Part shown: in pieces, positions 42,114-51,309 of the stretch
How the letters are laid out: the number at the start of each line of letters is the position of its first letter
How positions within the stretch are numbered: position 1 is the stretch's first letter
From: a virus
Strand: one strand, 5' to 3'
Length of the DNA: 54,414 nt
Virus record (IMG/VR): IMGVR_UViG_3300008113_008337
Location: 1 to 54,414 of that record
Translations under genes and position numbers: made by a program
Notes under the pieces: model-generated
Seen by the model: the letters and a program-made list of their open reading frames with translations, nothing else
Told to the model about the DNA's origin: nothing
The model's database searches: none

Positions 42114-42898
42114 TATAATAAATATTCCTTAAACTTATTTATATTAAAGGTAATATCTCCCATTTTGCCATCCAAACTATCTTCAAAAAATTCTTCAATT
42201 TTATTTGATGGTTTAGTTAGCAAACCGTATTCTTCATATATGATTCCTAAAATACCATTTATAATAGGTGAAGATGTATCAACTGAATTGATGTAGTTAA
42301 GTCCTTTGTAATATATAAATTCTTGAGGTAAACTAGCACCTAATAAATGGATATAGTGATTATCTAAAATATAACCTTGTTTTTTAAATGAAGTAACCAA
42401 TTCAATCCTACCCATCATTTGATTAACTAGTTTATTTGGATGATGAAATAAACGTTGATACACCTCAGATGAATGATTAAATGCAAAATGTTTAAAACCT
42501 AAATCAATACATTTATCATATAAATTAATAAAATCTTCAACTGTTTTACCCTGTAGTACAACCATTAGTTTGGTTTCTGATGGTAATTGTGCTTTAAGAG
42601 TATTCATCCAATATTTAGCGTTTTTATAAGTGGCACTAGTATTGTTCCAAGCATCAGGTGTAATAAAAATATCAGGTTTAATTAAGTTAATTTTTTCAAT
42701 TAAGTCCTCATTTGTATGAGTCACACCTTCAAATAACCCATTATCCATAATAATAAAACGTTCATCAAGTCTAGTCTGTAGAAAATAGTTTTTATACATT
42801 TCATACTTGTCTAACAGATGAGGTAAACAATAATCGTAATCATTAAAATGTTTACTGCGTTCTAGTAACGCTAAAGGGACTTCATGTGATACTTTCAT
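42113..42898 (-). CDS. dpdA: DpdA-like DNA 7-deazaguanine transglycosylase
   Basis: A 261-residue TGT-fold protein. Visible features are M-D-N-G-L-F-E-G, D-I-F-I-T-P-D-A-W-N, L-M-V-V-L-Q-G-K-T, and Y-I-N-S-V-D-T-S-S-P, which match the DNA-guanine transglycosylases of phages that carry 7-deazaguanines. It would exchange guanine in phage DNA for the base made by FolE-QueD-QueE-QueC. The start at 42898 is chosen because the earlier ATG (42943) is inside the terminator and promoter. The AAGTT-ATG context also supports it. Confidence 0.8.
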   Translation of the reverse strand: MKVSHEVPLALLERSKHFNDYDYCLPHLLDKYEMYKNYFLQTRLDERFIIMDNGLFEGVTHTNEDLIEKINLIKPDIFITPDAWNNTSATYKNAKYWMNTLKAQLPSETKLMVVLQGKTVEDFINLYDKCIDLGFKHFAFNHSSEVYQRLFHHPNKLVNQMMGRIELVTSFKKQGYILDNHYIHLLGASLPQEFIYYKGLNYINSVDTSSPIINGILGIIYEEYGLLTKPSNKIEEFFEDSLDGKMGDITFNINKFKEYLL

Positions 42899-42912
42899 AA
42901 CTTTATTTTTTA

Positions 42913-42944
42913 TAAAGATAAAAAAGGCCTCGTAAGAGGCCAAA
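42913..42944 (-). promoter_or_regulatory. Promoter embedded in terminator, TTTG-N20-TATCTTTA
   Basis: TTTG (42944-42941) and TATCTTTA (42920-42913) are 20 bases apart on the minus strand. The terminator hairpin GGCCTC/GAGGCC fills the spacer. The same arrangement is seen before the DNA polymerase gene. Confidence 0.72.
42921..42941 (-). terminator. Intrinsic terminator
   Basis: A 6-bp GGCCTC/GAGGCC stem (42926-42931 with 42936-42941), 4-base loop, and a T run at 42925-42921 on the minus strand. It ends the large fibre gene transcript (42951-45290). Confidence 0.8.
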
Positions 42945-42950
42945 TTTTTC

Positions 42951-45290
42951 TTAAACTACTTGAGTAACTGTTGCTATTATTGAAGGTATAGCTGGAATGT
43001 TGCCTGTAGCCGTTGCATACAAAAATTGAGTATTTGTTTGATCAGTTTGATATGCTATTTCAATATATGAACCTGACTCAAATGTATCCATAAAATTCCA
43101 AGCAGGAACATGGTAAGTATTGTTTGATGTAGGTCCTATTTTAGTGCCTGAATTAGTGATGTTTACACCATTTTTCTTAAACCAAATATCAACTGTGGCT
43201 CCAGTTTGAGTAAATAATTGAGCTGAAAATTGTAAATTATATAAACCTGTATTTGCAAATGTTATTCTACTATTGTTAGTTAATGATATTCCACTTGATG
43301 TAGCTACAGTACTATAAATAAATGACCCAGAAACATTTTGAGTTGGTGATATACTTGCTGTATGGAATAATGAAATATAGTTAAATTGTTTTTGACCATT
43401 TACAAAAAAACTACCTGTTAAATTTAATGATCCTGTTATAGATACAGGAGCATTTATATCAACTAATGAAGATGAAAATGACTGTAATGTTCCAGAAACA
43501 TAAGTTATAGTATTAACATTACTTGTTGGGTCTGACGTAGAATTAAAACCGGCTGTATTAACTAAATCATTTCCAAAATTAGTACTGGTTAGTCCAGATA
43601 AAGTAACAGTAACTCCATTTTCTAAAGTATTCTCAGAAATAGCTGATTTTACATACCACTGACTGCTTCCAGAGTCATAAACATATAATTTATAAGATTG
43701 GATAGTTCCACTTGGTGATAGAGTTATTTGTGGTCTTGGTGAAAATCCAAAAGTAAAGTCATTATAGAAATTATTATCAGCTGAAGCTGTAAAAACTGGG
43801 CTTACTTGGGTTTCATCACCACCAGATACACCAGCATAATATACATCAAAATTAGAATCCCATTGGGAGCTACCAAGATTAGTATTTAAAAATCCACTAC
43901 CATTAAATGATGCTGTTGTAGGTTCATTTGAAGAACTTATAGATGAAGATAATGAAGAACTAGCTCTAAATAATCTTCTTCCATCTAATGTATTCATTAA
44001 CAATGAACCAGTCATCTCAGCTATACCAATATTTCTAAATGTTGATGAACCTGATACTACTAATGAGCCAGTAATATTAGTATTACCATTTATGTTTTGT
44101 GTTCCAACAAAATTATTTGAACCGGTAGTAGCAAATACAGATGAAGCAGTACTATTTAATGTTAAAGCATTTGTTGAGAATGAAGCACTTACAGCGCGAG
44201 AAGCACTTACAGCATTTAAAACATATGAAGCAGAGACCGCATTTAAAACATATGATGCTGTTGTAGCAAATGAAGAACTAACAGCATTTAAAACGTATGA
44301 GGCCGTTGTTGCAAACGAACTTGAAACCGCGTTTAGAACATATGAAGCAGTTGTAGCAAATGAAGCACTTGTAACACTACCTCCATAGAATGAAGCTGTT
44401 GTAGCAAATGAACTTGAAACCGCGTTTAGAACATATGAAGCTGTAGTTGCTGTACCTAATAATGATCCTGTTACACCAGCAGTAACATTTAATGAACCTG
44501 TGATAATGGTATTACCTAAAATATCTATTGGGGCATTTGAGGTTTGTTTATTGAAACTAAAAAATCCATTAGCCCCAGCATTACTAGCTGACATAAATAA
44601 AGAACCTACACCACCTATACCTATAGCTAATCTATCAATAGGTTGAGCATACCAAAAGAATCCCTTATTATCATTTCCTGAGTTTACAGCAAAACCAATA
44701 CTATCTGATGCTATGTCTTTAGCAGTTATTAATGCTGTATTATTACTACCAATTGCTGTTATAGATCCAGTTATTATATTTGCTGATCCACTTGAATATA
44801 TATTAGAGCTAACTAATGATTGGTTACCATTAGACATTGGAACTCTATATTGAGGAATACTTGCTTCTGTACCTAAACCTCCTGTACCTACAGGGCCTGT
44901 TAATAATATTGCACTACTAGTGACAGAACCTGTTATATTTCTATATATCCAATATTTGTTTAAAGAATCCCAAGCGAGAGATGATGTAGCTATTGATGCT
45001 CCTGAGTCAAGAACATCATATATACCATAACGTATTGTAGGACTAGATATAGATACTGCAAATGTTGAGGCACTAATTACTGTGATAGAGGATGTAGTAT
45101 ATGTAAAGGAACCAGTGCCTAATACTGTTAAATTACCCTGTATTGTTTGGTTACCAATAAAAGTGTTTGAACCGGTAGTAGCATATGCTCCCGATATGGA
45201 ATTGATAGATCCTGTAAGAAATTGGAAATTTCCATCTAATTCTGCGTGGGTTAATGGAGATCCTTTGGTTAATCTATATACTAATGGCAT
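42951..45290 (-). CDS. Large fibre/adhesin-like structural protein with repeats
   Basis: A 779-residue, Ser/Thr/Asn-rich protein. The N-terminus P-L-V-Y-R-L-T-K-G-S-P-L-T-H-A-E-L-D-G-N-F resembles that of the fibre at 33110-34741, pointing to the same attachment point. The middle has a run of A-T-T-A-S-Y-V-L-N-A-V-S-S-S-F units and I-T-G-S-L segments. The C-terminal 130 residues look like a TNF/C1q-like jelly roll (F-I-Y-S-T-V, N-L-Q-F-S-A-Q, I-W-F-K-K-N-G). Likely a virion fibre or host-binding protein. Confidence 0.8.
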   Translation of the reverse strand: MPLVYRLTKGSPLTHAELDGNFQFLTGSINSISGAYATTGSNTFIGNQTIQGNLTVLGTGSFTYTTSSITVISASTFAVSISSPTIRYGIYDVLDSGASIATSSLAWDSLNKYWIYRNITGSVTSSAILLTGPVGTGGLGTEASIPQYRVPMSNGNQSLVSSNIYSSGSANIITGSITAIGSNNTALITAKDIASDSIGFAVNSGNDNKGFFWYAQPIDRLAIGIGGVGSLFMSASNAGANGFFSFNKQTSNAPIDILGNTIITGSLNVTAGVTGSLLGTATTASYVLNAVSSSFATTASFYGGSVTSASFATTASYVLNAVSSSFATTASYVLNAVSSSFATTASYVLNAVSASYVLNAVSASRAVSASFSTNALTLNSTASSVFATTGSNNFVGTQNINGNTNITGSLVVSGSSTFRNIGIAEMTGSLLMNTLDGRRLFRASSSLSSSISSSNEPTTASFNGSGFLNTNLGSSQWDSNFDVYYAGVSGGDETQVSPVFTASADNNFYNDFTFGFSPRPQITLSPSGTIQSYKLYVYDSGSSQWYVKSAISENTLENGVTVTLSGLTSTNFGNDLVNTAGFNSTSDPTSNVNTITYVSGTLQSFSSSLVDINAPVSITGSLNLTGSFFVNGQKQFNYISLFHTASISPTQNVSGSFIYSTVATSSGISLTNNSRITFANTGLYNLQFSAQLFTQTGATVDIWFKKNGVNITNSGTKIGPTSNNTYHVPAWNFMDTFESGSYIEIAYQTDQTNTQFLYATATGNIPAIPSIIATVTQVV
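44171..44445 (-). repeat. Tandem repeat in fibre gene, about 45-bp unit
   Basis: The region encodes repeated 15-residue units (S-F-A-T-T-A-S-Y-V-L-N-A-V-S-S) with shortened copies at the end. Unit boundaries are inexact, and copy number may vary. It is coding and in frame. Confidence 0.7.
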
Positions 45291-45334
45291 ATTATTATTT
45301 AGTTTACCAATAAATATTAAAAAATATAATATTC

Positions 45335-45646
45335 CTACTCAGTTTCTTCAGTGTTTATATCTATTGCTGATAGTAGCTGTTCCAATTTTTGGTGTATTTC
45401 CGTTGCTTTTTCTATCTTTTCAGATGGAGTAAGACTATCTTGGTTTTTTTCTAGTAATTCTGCCTGCTCTTTTAAGGCTTTTAACATTTCTATATCCATA
45501 GTAGTATTATTTTTAATATATTTTGGTGTATAAGGGCAATGTCTGCATTTATTACCGCAGCAAAATCCGCGTTTAACGTGAAATAGGGCGGTAAATACCA
45601 CCCTATCTCCGTCTTTATAATAATCTATATTTAAACTATCTCGCAT
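45335..45646 (-). CDS. DUF5522-like Cys-rich protein with helical tail
   Basis: A 103-residue protein from the Met at 45646 (an upstream Met at 45661 overlaps nrdJ by more). The first half has V-F-T-A-L-F-H-V-K-R-G-F-C-C-G-N-K-C-R-H-C-P-Y, four Cys that may bind iron or zinc, as in the short DUF5522 family. The second half, after M-D-I-E-M-L, is a charged helix. The last overlaps the reductase gene by 16 bases. Confidence 0.6.
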   Translation of the reverse strand: MRDSLNIDYYKDGDRVVFTALFHVKRGFCCGNKCRHCPYTPKYIKNNTTMDIEMLKALKEQAELLEKNQDSLTPSEKIEKATEIHQKLEQLLSAIDINTEETE

Positions 45647-47484
45647 GCTCCACCAGCACAAGCGGCTTGATCCATTAATGCTGTTTCATCACTATACTCT
45701 ACTACTTTAGATAGATCCAATGAATGTAGATGACCAACACGTTCATTAAATTCAGCCTCAGTTATAGTTTCAAATGGAGCTTGTGTATATGTTCCTAAAT
45801 CTTCAGGTAAGAATGATAATGCAGTAAAATATTCTTTATTATCCCATAACCACTCACCTACAGTTTCCCATTCTTGTTGTTTGATATTTACTGTAGCTGA
45901 AACGTTATGCATATTGCTTCCTTTTCTGTGGCCTGGTTTAATCCACTCTTTATTGAATTTTTTAATTCTTTCTAACAATTCAATTGCCGTTTCTTTAGGA
46001 CGTGTAATAGAGCCTACTGGTGCCTTTTGAGGAATAGTTACAATCGCTTGAATATGTGGTTTAAAGAAATCATCTTCTAATAATTCTGGGTGGTGGATTT
46101 GGAGGTGGGTATATAATGCCTCATTCTTACCAATACGAATTCTTCTTAAATAGAAATCATCGTGCCAAGCATGAATACCACTTGAAGTACCTAATACTAA
46201 TGATGTAGTTCCTGATGGTTTTACACATGTAACACGAGCTGCTTTATTAATTCCTAATATTTCAGCAACGCGAGCGTTTTCCTCTGTTGCTGTTTTAGCT
46301 GCTTCTTTTAAGCTAAAATTTAATACTGCTCCTGAAGCAATACCAGTCATTCCGATACCCAATAGTGCTTCTTTTTCAGTTGTTTTTTTCCATACATCTC
46401 TTAAATAATGGAAATCAGTATATGATGCTTGTAATGTACCTATAAATGCTGCTGCTTTTACTCTAGCGTTTAAATCTTCCTGTGATTCAATAGTTGAAGC
46501 ATTTACTTCACATAAATTACAGAATTGATTAGGACGTAAGTTAATTTCAGCACAAGGATTAGTACCTGCATCTTTATCATTTGAAAATATAAATCCTGGT
46601 TCACCTGAATTGCTTAGTTCAATTTTTTTCCATAAATCAAGAAATATATCTTTTTCAATTTTAGATTTAATTAATACTGCTGTATTATTTGCTCTTCCGC
46701 GTTGTGGGTTTTGTTCCCACCAATTACCGAATTTGCAAGTTAGCATGTCTTCATCATCTAGATTAAATAAAGCAATTAAAGCTGCTCTTCTAATACCACC
46801 TGACAATACAGCATCTGCTAAATGACAAATAATATCATGACATTCTAATGATGTTAATTTATCTCCGTCTTGTTTTCTATCTAAAATAGCTTGTACATGT
46901 ATTAAAGCAATTTTTAAAGGCTCAGGTCCAGGTGCTTTACCACCTACAGTAATTAACTGAGCACCTTTAGGACGAATATCTCTAAAATCAAATAAAGGTG
47001 CTGGCCCTCCACGTAAATAGGCTTTCATTAATACTTTAACTGCATCAGCCCATCCTTCAATTGAATCACCTACTAAATAACGTTTTGATTTTAGTGGTTT
47101 TCTTACCTCAGGTAATTTTTCAATATGGTGTTGTTGTACTGAGTATCCTACTCCACATCCTGATAATAATAAAAACATTATTTCTGAGAACGATGCTAAA
47201 TCATCAATAGGAAGATATGAACAGTTAAATACTCGAGCATTATTTATCTCAATTGGTTTACCAGCAAATTGCATTGAACGCATTGATGGTAATACTTTTT
47301 TATCATATACAAATTTATATGCATTTTCAATTTCTTCAGCTAAATGAGGAAATTTCTTTAAATGCATATTTTTATTACGATCAACTAATTCATGCCATGT
47401 CTCTCTTCTATTTAATTCAGGATTAAATTTGGCGTACTTCATGTAGACAGTGATGTCACTCAAGATACTTTGTTCTATGTTCAT
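45631..47484 (-). CDS. nrdJ: Class II (B12-dependent) ribonucleotide reductase
   Basis: A 617-residue reductase with N-C88-S-Y, G-G-I-R-R-A, N-P-C311-A-E313-I with C322, and K-P-S-G-T-T. The C-terminus has C-A-G-G-A-C, the redox pair of class II enzymes. No small R2 subunit gene is nearby, in line with a cobalamin-type radical. It makes deoxynucleotides, with thioredoxin as reductant encoded next door. Confidence 0.85.
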   Translation of the reverse strand: MNIEQSILSDITVYMKYAKFNPELNRRETWHELVDRNKNMHLKKFPHLAEEIENAYKFVYDKKVLPSMRSMQFAGKPIEINNARVFNCSYLPIDDLASFSEIMFLLLSGCGVGYSVQQHHIEKLPEVRKPLKSKRYLVGDSIEGWADAVKVLMKAYLRGGPAPLFDFRDIRPKGAQLITVGGKAPGPEPLKIALIHVQAILDRKQDGDKLTSLECHDIICHLADAVLSGGIRRAALIALFNLDDEDMLTCKFGNWWEQNPQRGRANNTAVLIKSKIEKDIFLDLWKKIELSNSGEPGFIFSNDKDAGTNPCAEINLRPNQFCNLCEVNASTIESQEDLNARVKAAAFIGTLQASYTDFHYLRDVWKKTTEKEALLGIGMTGIASGAVLNFSLKEAAKTATEENARVAEILGINKAARVTCVKPSGTTSLVLGTSSGIHAWHDDFYLRRIRIGKNEALYTHLQIHHPELLEDDFFKPHIQAIVTIPQKAPVGSITRPKETAIELLERIKKFNKEWIKPGHRKGSNMHNVSATVNIKQQEWETVGEWLWDNKEYFTALSFLPEDLGTYTQAPFETITEAEFNERVGHLHSLDLSKVVEYSDETALMDQAACAGGACEIV

Positions 47485-47503
47485 ATTTGTTTTTATTTAA
47501 TTG

Positions 47504-47764
47504 TTAAGAAAATTGTTTGATTAACTCAATTATAACACTTTTAGGTTTTACACCTGTAAATCGGTGCAATTCTTGCCCGTTTTTAGACAAGATAACTGTA
47601 GGTACTGAGGAAACATTGTCATTCATTGCTGCCTCTTTGTGCATATCTACATCAATCGTAACAAAATTAGCATTTGGTAACTCACTTTGTATTTCATTCA
47701 TAATAGGTGCTAGCGCTTTACATGGGCCACACCAAGTTGCTGTATAACGTTTAACTGTAATCAT
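47504..47764 (-). CDS. trxA: Thioredoxin
   Basis: A short 86-residue thioredoxin with W11-C-G-P-C15, a cis-Pro in S-V-P-T-V and a D-V-D strand. Cellular thioredoxin has about 108 residues; short phage forms are common. It is the likely electron donor of the reductase 19 bases downstream. Confidence 0.88.
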   Translation of the reverse strand: MITVKRYTATWCGPCKALAPIMNEIQSELPNANFVTIDVDMHKEAAMNDNVSSVPTVILSKNGQELHRFTGVKPKSVIIELIKQFS

Positions 47765-47784
47765 AATTTTTATTTTTGGGTCTA

Positions 47785-47816
47785 TAAATATAAGAATATT
47801 ACTGATAAGATAAAAA
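47785..47816 (-). promoter_or_regulatory. Probable promoter, TTTT-N20-TATATTTA
   Basis: TATATTTA (47792-47785) stands 20 bases after TTTT (47816-47813) on the minus strand. The -33 differs by one base from TTTG and no palindromic box is present. It would drive thioredoxin and the reductase. Confidence 0.5.
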
Positions 47817-49181
47817 TTTACTACGAAGAATTTGCTTATCTTCGTCCCCTACTTCTGAATAATCATTAGTACGTTTATTTTTACCTTTTAGTTCAGGTGT
47901 GTCTTCATCGTCCAATGGCTGATCATATATATCTATATATCCTGTAGATGTATTTATATGAGAACCAAAAGTTAATCCGTCTGCTCCGTATCTATTTTTA
48001 ATAAAATGCCAATTACCTGTTCCATTTACTTTATCTTTTCTACCTCGTGCTAAGGATATAATAATATCACCAATCATGATTTTATCATACGAACCAGCTG
48101 CATTTTCAGCTTGTAAAATTCCTTTATCAGCACCTGTTCTATTTGCTTGTGAAGGTGATACTACAGGTATTCCTAATTCTTTAGCTAATCCTTTTACATC
48201 AGTATAAACATCATCAATTTCTTCTTTACGTTCTTTTCTTCCTTTAGTACGTAATAAATCTAAATAATCAATAATGATTAAATCTGGTTTGAATTCGTTT
48301 TGGTGTTCTAACTGTTGTAAATGAGACTCAATTGTATCTAATGATGCTCGTTTAGGGGCATATTCTTTAATTACAATTTTACCTTTTACTTTAGATATAG
48401 CATCTTGTACGGCATCACGATGTTTATCTAATTTATCAACGTCTATACCTGAGAATACAGCATCATATCTCTTACCTACATATCCTTCAGATAATTCTAA
48501 AGTATAATGTACTACGTTATATCCTAAAGCAGCAGCATAAGCTCCCATTGCTATCACACCCCATGATTTTCCACCACCTGGATTACCGAATAATAGTACT
48601 AGATCACCTTTACCATATCCTCCTTGTGTTAACTCATTAAATACTTTCCAAGGAAATGGAATAGCTCTTCTATCATCATCCCTATAACGAGACTCAACAT
48701 CAGCCTCGTAAATATGGCCTATGTTTTTATCTTCACCTGCTTTTAAAGCGCGATTAATTAATTGTTTAATACCATCATAATCACCTAAACTCAATAAATC
48801 AACAGAAGTCATGATTGCTTTTTTCATCTGTTGGTTTTGGCAAAAATTAGAGAATTCTTTTTCAACCCATTCTAAATCACTTGCGTCTGCCAATTTATAT
48901 GCTTCACGAATTGATTCAACTAAAGATATTCTTAATACATCATTGTCTATCTTTTTGATTTCAATTGATAATGTTTCAGCAGTAGGATAAGTATGATATT
49001 GTTCAAAATATTTTATAATATAGTCAACAACCCATTTATGAGATGGATTTTCAAAATATTCACTATCAAGTGAATCAGATATATTTAATAAAAAATCACG
49101 TTGAGTCAATAATGCTCCTAACACTTTAACCTGGAAAACACTACCGTAATTTTGTAATTTATTTAATGTTGAATTTGTCAT
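47799..49181 (-). CDS. DnaB-type replicative helicase, gp41-like
   Basis: A 460-residue hexameric helicase. Walker A is G199-N-P-G-G-G-K-S206; L-I-I-I-D-Y-L-D-L gives Walker B, and R-x-G-A-D-G-L near the end is the finger region. The first 150 residues form the helical N-terminal domain. It unwinds DNA ahead of the family B polymerase. Confidence 0.9.
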   Translation of the reverse strand: MTNSTLNKLQNYGSVFQVKVLGALLTQRDFLLNISDSLDSEYFENPSHKWVVDYIIKYFEQYHTYPTAETLSIEIKKIDNDVLRISLVESIREAYKLADASDLEWVEKEFSNFCQNQQMKKAIMTSVDLLSLGDYDGIKQLINRALKAGEDKNIGHIYEADVESRYRDDDRRAIPFPWKVFNELTQGGYGKGDLVLLFGNPGGGKSWGVIAMGAYAAALGYNVVHYTLELSEGYVGKRYDAVFSGIDVDKLDKHRDAVQDAISKVKGKIVIKEYAPKRASLDTIESHLQQLEHQNEFKPDLIIIDYLDLLRTKGRKERKEEIDDVYTDVKGLAKELGIPVVSPSQANRTGADKGILQAENAAGSYDKIMIGDIIISLARGRKDKVNGTGNWHFIKNRYGADGLTFGSHINTSTGYIDIYDQPLDDEDTPELKGKNKRTNDYSEVGDEDKQILRSKFLSYQ

Positions 49182-49192
49182 AAACCTTTATT

Positions 49193-49224
49193 TTAATATA
49201 CTAAAAATTGTCTAGCCCTCCAAA
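49193..49224 (-). promoter_or_regulatory. Promoter, TTTG-N20-TATATTAA
   Basis: TTTG (49224-49221) and TATATTAA (49200-49193) are 20 bases apart on the minus strand. The box reads TTTGGAGGGCTAGA, so the palindrome is lost, but the spacing is kept. It precedes the helicase gene. Confidence 0.6.
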
Positions 49225-50223
49225 AATTTGATTAAGCCAGTTTGATGTATTAGGTATGCTTTCACCTAAATGGTCTGCTAAATACATCTGCATAAACACG
49301 TGTTTATTTAATGAGAATTGATTATTGAAACTTTGTTGTATTTCTTTTTTATTTTCATCAGATAACGGAATAGTTTGCAAATCCATTAACTGTTTGTTTA
49401 TGTGTAGTTGATGTGATCTTTCTATAACAGATGAATATAAAGCATGTTCATTAATCTTGGTTTTAGAATACTCTATTATCTCATCTAAACTAATCTTTTT
49501 ATTTTCATTTAAAATAGGAAATAGTTTAAGTAATTTTTTAGGCCCTAAACCAGGTACACCAGGTAAATTATCTGATTGATCACCCATTAATATCTTATAA
49601 TTTACAAAATTCAGATGGTCAATTTCATATTCGGTTTTTACATCTTCAGGTTTGTATATTTTTTTCTTAACAGGTGAATAAACTTGTGTTTTATCGCTTA
49701 TTAACTGTAAGAAATCTTTGTCAGCGGACATAATGGTGACTTCTTTAGTTAGCGCGAAATTCTCAAATTTAACCGCGAGATAACCGATAACATCATCAGC
49801 TTCAATACCATCTATACAGATTATACTAACTGGTAGGCATTTAAGGTATTGAATTAGTCTACTAATTTGATTATTGATAGCTTCGCTTTCCTCTTCCTTA
49901 CTACTAAATATAGAATAATTAGTCATACGACTTTTATTCCTATTTGCTTTATAGTCGGGATATAGATTTCTTTTATTGTTCGATCCTCCTACACCATCAA
50001 ATACAATAACTACCTTAGTTGGATCTATCAGTTTTATAGCATACCCAATTGATTTTAAAAACCCAGTGAGCCCACCTATGTGGGCTCCATCTGGATTTAT
50101 GTGGTTTATCATCGTAAATGATCTTAGGAAAGCGTTTAACCCATCAATTATTAAAATTGAGTCTTGAGCATTACGAGGATTATTATTTATGTTGGCTAAA
50201 AGTTGGGCATACTTATTCTTCAT
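49201..50223 (-). CDS. 5'-3' exonuclease / RNase H-type flap nuclease
   Basis: A 340-residue FEN-like enzyme. L-I-I-D-G-L-N-A-F, V-V-I-V-F-D-G, Y-K-A-N-R, G-I-E-A-D-D-V, M-S-A-D-K-D-F-L and G-D-Q-S-D-N-L-P-G-V-P-G-L-G give the acidic metal sites and the helix-hairpin-helix. It matches T4 RNase H, which removes primer RNA and flaps. It overlaps uvsX by 11 bases. Confidence 0.88.
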   Translation of the reverse strand: MKNKYAQLLANINNNPRNAQDSILIIDGLNAFLRSFTMINHINPDGAHIGGLTGFLKSIGYAIKLIDPTKVVIVFDGVGGSNNKRNLYPDYKANRNKSRMTNYSIFSSKEEESEAINNQISRLIQYLKCLPVSIICIDGIEADDVIGYLAVKFENFALTKEVTIMSADKDFLQLISDKTQVYSPVKKKIYKPEDVKTEYEIDHLNFVNYKILMGDQSDNLPGVPGLGPKKLLKLFPILNENKKISLDEIIEYSKTKINEHALYSSVIERSHQLHINKQLMDLQTIPLSDENKKEIQQSFNNQFSLNKHVFMQMYLADHLGESIPNTSNWLNQIFGGLDNF

Positions 50224-51304
50224 TGTCTACTTCAATCATTGGTGATATTCTACTACTTTCTTCCCATTCTGAACTATCTTCAATTATTTGAAGTTTTTCA
50301 ATATCTACTTTTTCACCGAACCATTCATGCGCATGAGCAGCTTTATATGCCTTTTCTGCTTCTTTAGTGTCAGGAATAAAACCATGAGGAGTAACAATAA
50401 CTGTAGTTGAAGTTGCTATACCACAATCAGCATGAATCTTATCGATTGCTATTTTAGTACGTTTAGCAAACTCTACTTTTTTACCCTTATGTTGAGCAAA
50501 TATTTTAGATGTTCCACTATTAGTTACGTTACCAAATGTAGTTACGATAGTAGCATCCCAATACATTGAATTACCACCTTTATTTGTCATTCTAGGTTGA
50601 GACATAGGCGTTAAAGCCGGTTGAACACCTGTTTTATTAATAACAAACAATGTATTTGTATATGGATATTTTTCTTTACGAGATAATGGAAACTGTTGGT
50701 TAATAAAATTACCAAATTGAGTAGCCATTGCTCCTGCATTCCACATAGGATTGTTATTTCCTTGTTTAACACTCATATCACATGGTATTGAGCCTACTGA
50801 ATCCCACAAGAATAATAAATCATGTGGTAATTTTCCTTGTTTTTGCTCATTTAGAATATCAGCAATAAACCCAGCTACATCTTCAATAGTATTTAGAGAT
50901 GCTCTATCTACATATAAGAAGAATCCTTTGTAGTTTACTTCACCTGTTTCTTCATCTACTACTTCCTCTAATTCTAGACCCATCATTTTAGCATGAGAAA
51001 AATCCCATTTCATTTCAGTGATGATGAATACAGGTAGTATTCCCATTTTTTGAGCTGCTACTGCTGTTTCAATTAATAGAGTAGTTTTACCAGTATCAGA
51101 TCCACCACGAGCTATATAAACGTGTCCCATAGGAACACCAGGAATAGATAATGCCTCTTTAACTGCAGGTGAAAACGGTATCCATCTTTGTTTTTTAAAC
51201 TTAGAAGATTGATCTAAGTATTTTGATTTTTTAAACGCCTCTATATCAAACGGCTTTTTCAAACCGTCTGATATAGCAGTCGTTAAACTGTCTTTCTTTG
51301 CCAT
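50213..51304 (-). CDS. uvsX: RecA-like recombinase, UvsX
   Basis: A 363-residue RecA-type protein. The Walker A is G-G-S-D-T-G-K-T at 67-74, with F-L-W-D-S-V-G-S as Walker B and the DNA-loop P-A-L-T-P-M. It follows the gp32-like gene by 5 bases, as a recombination and replication unit. It drives strand invasion and replication restart. Confidence 0.9.
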   Translation of the reverse strand: MAKKDSLTTAISDGLKKPFDIEAFKKSKYLDQSSKFKKQRWIPFSPAVKEALSIPGVPMGHVYIARGGSDTGKTTLLIETAVAAQKMGILPVFIITEMKWDFSHAKMMGLELEEVVDEETGEVNYKGFFLYVDRASLNTIEDVAGFIADILNEQKQGKLPHDLLFLWDSVGSIPCDMSVKQGNNNPMWNAGAMATQFGNFINQQFPLSRKEKYPYTNTLFVINKTGVQPALTPMSQPRMTNKGGNSMYWDATIVTTFGNVTNSGTSKIFAQHKGKKVEFAKRTKIAIDKIHADCGIATSTTVIVTPHGFIPDTKEAEKAYKAAHAHEWFGEKVDIEKLQIIEDSSEWEESSRISPMIEVDNEE

Positions 51305-51309
51305 ATATT

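Noticed and set aside
42899-42943. Longer start for dpdA (42943)
   Set aside because: The added 15 codons lie within a terminator and promoter; the Met at 42898 has the common start context.
44092-44388. Plus-strand open frame across the fibre repeat
   Set aside because: It is open only because the repeat unit is a multiple of three; the minus-strand frame is the fibre gene.
44171-44445. CRISPR-like array
   Set aside because: Repeats are directly adjacent, coding and in frame; there are no spacers and no cas genes.
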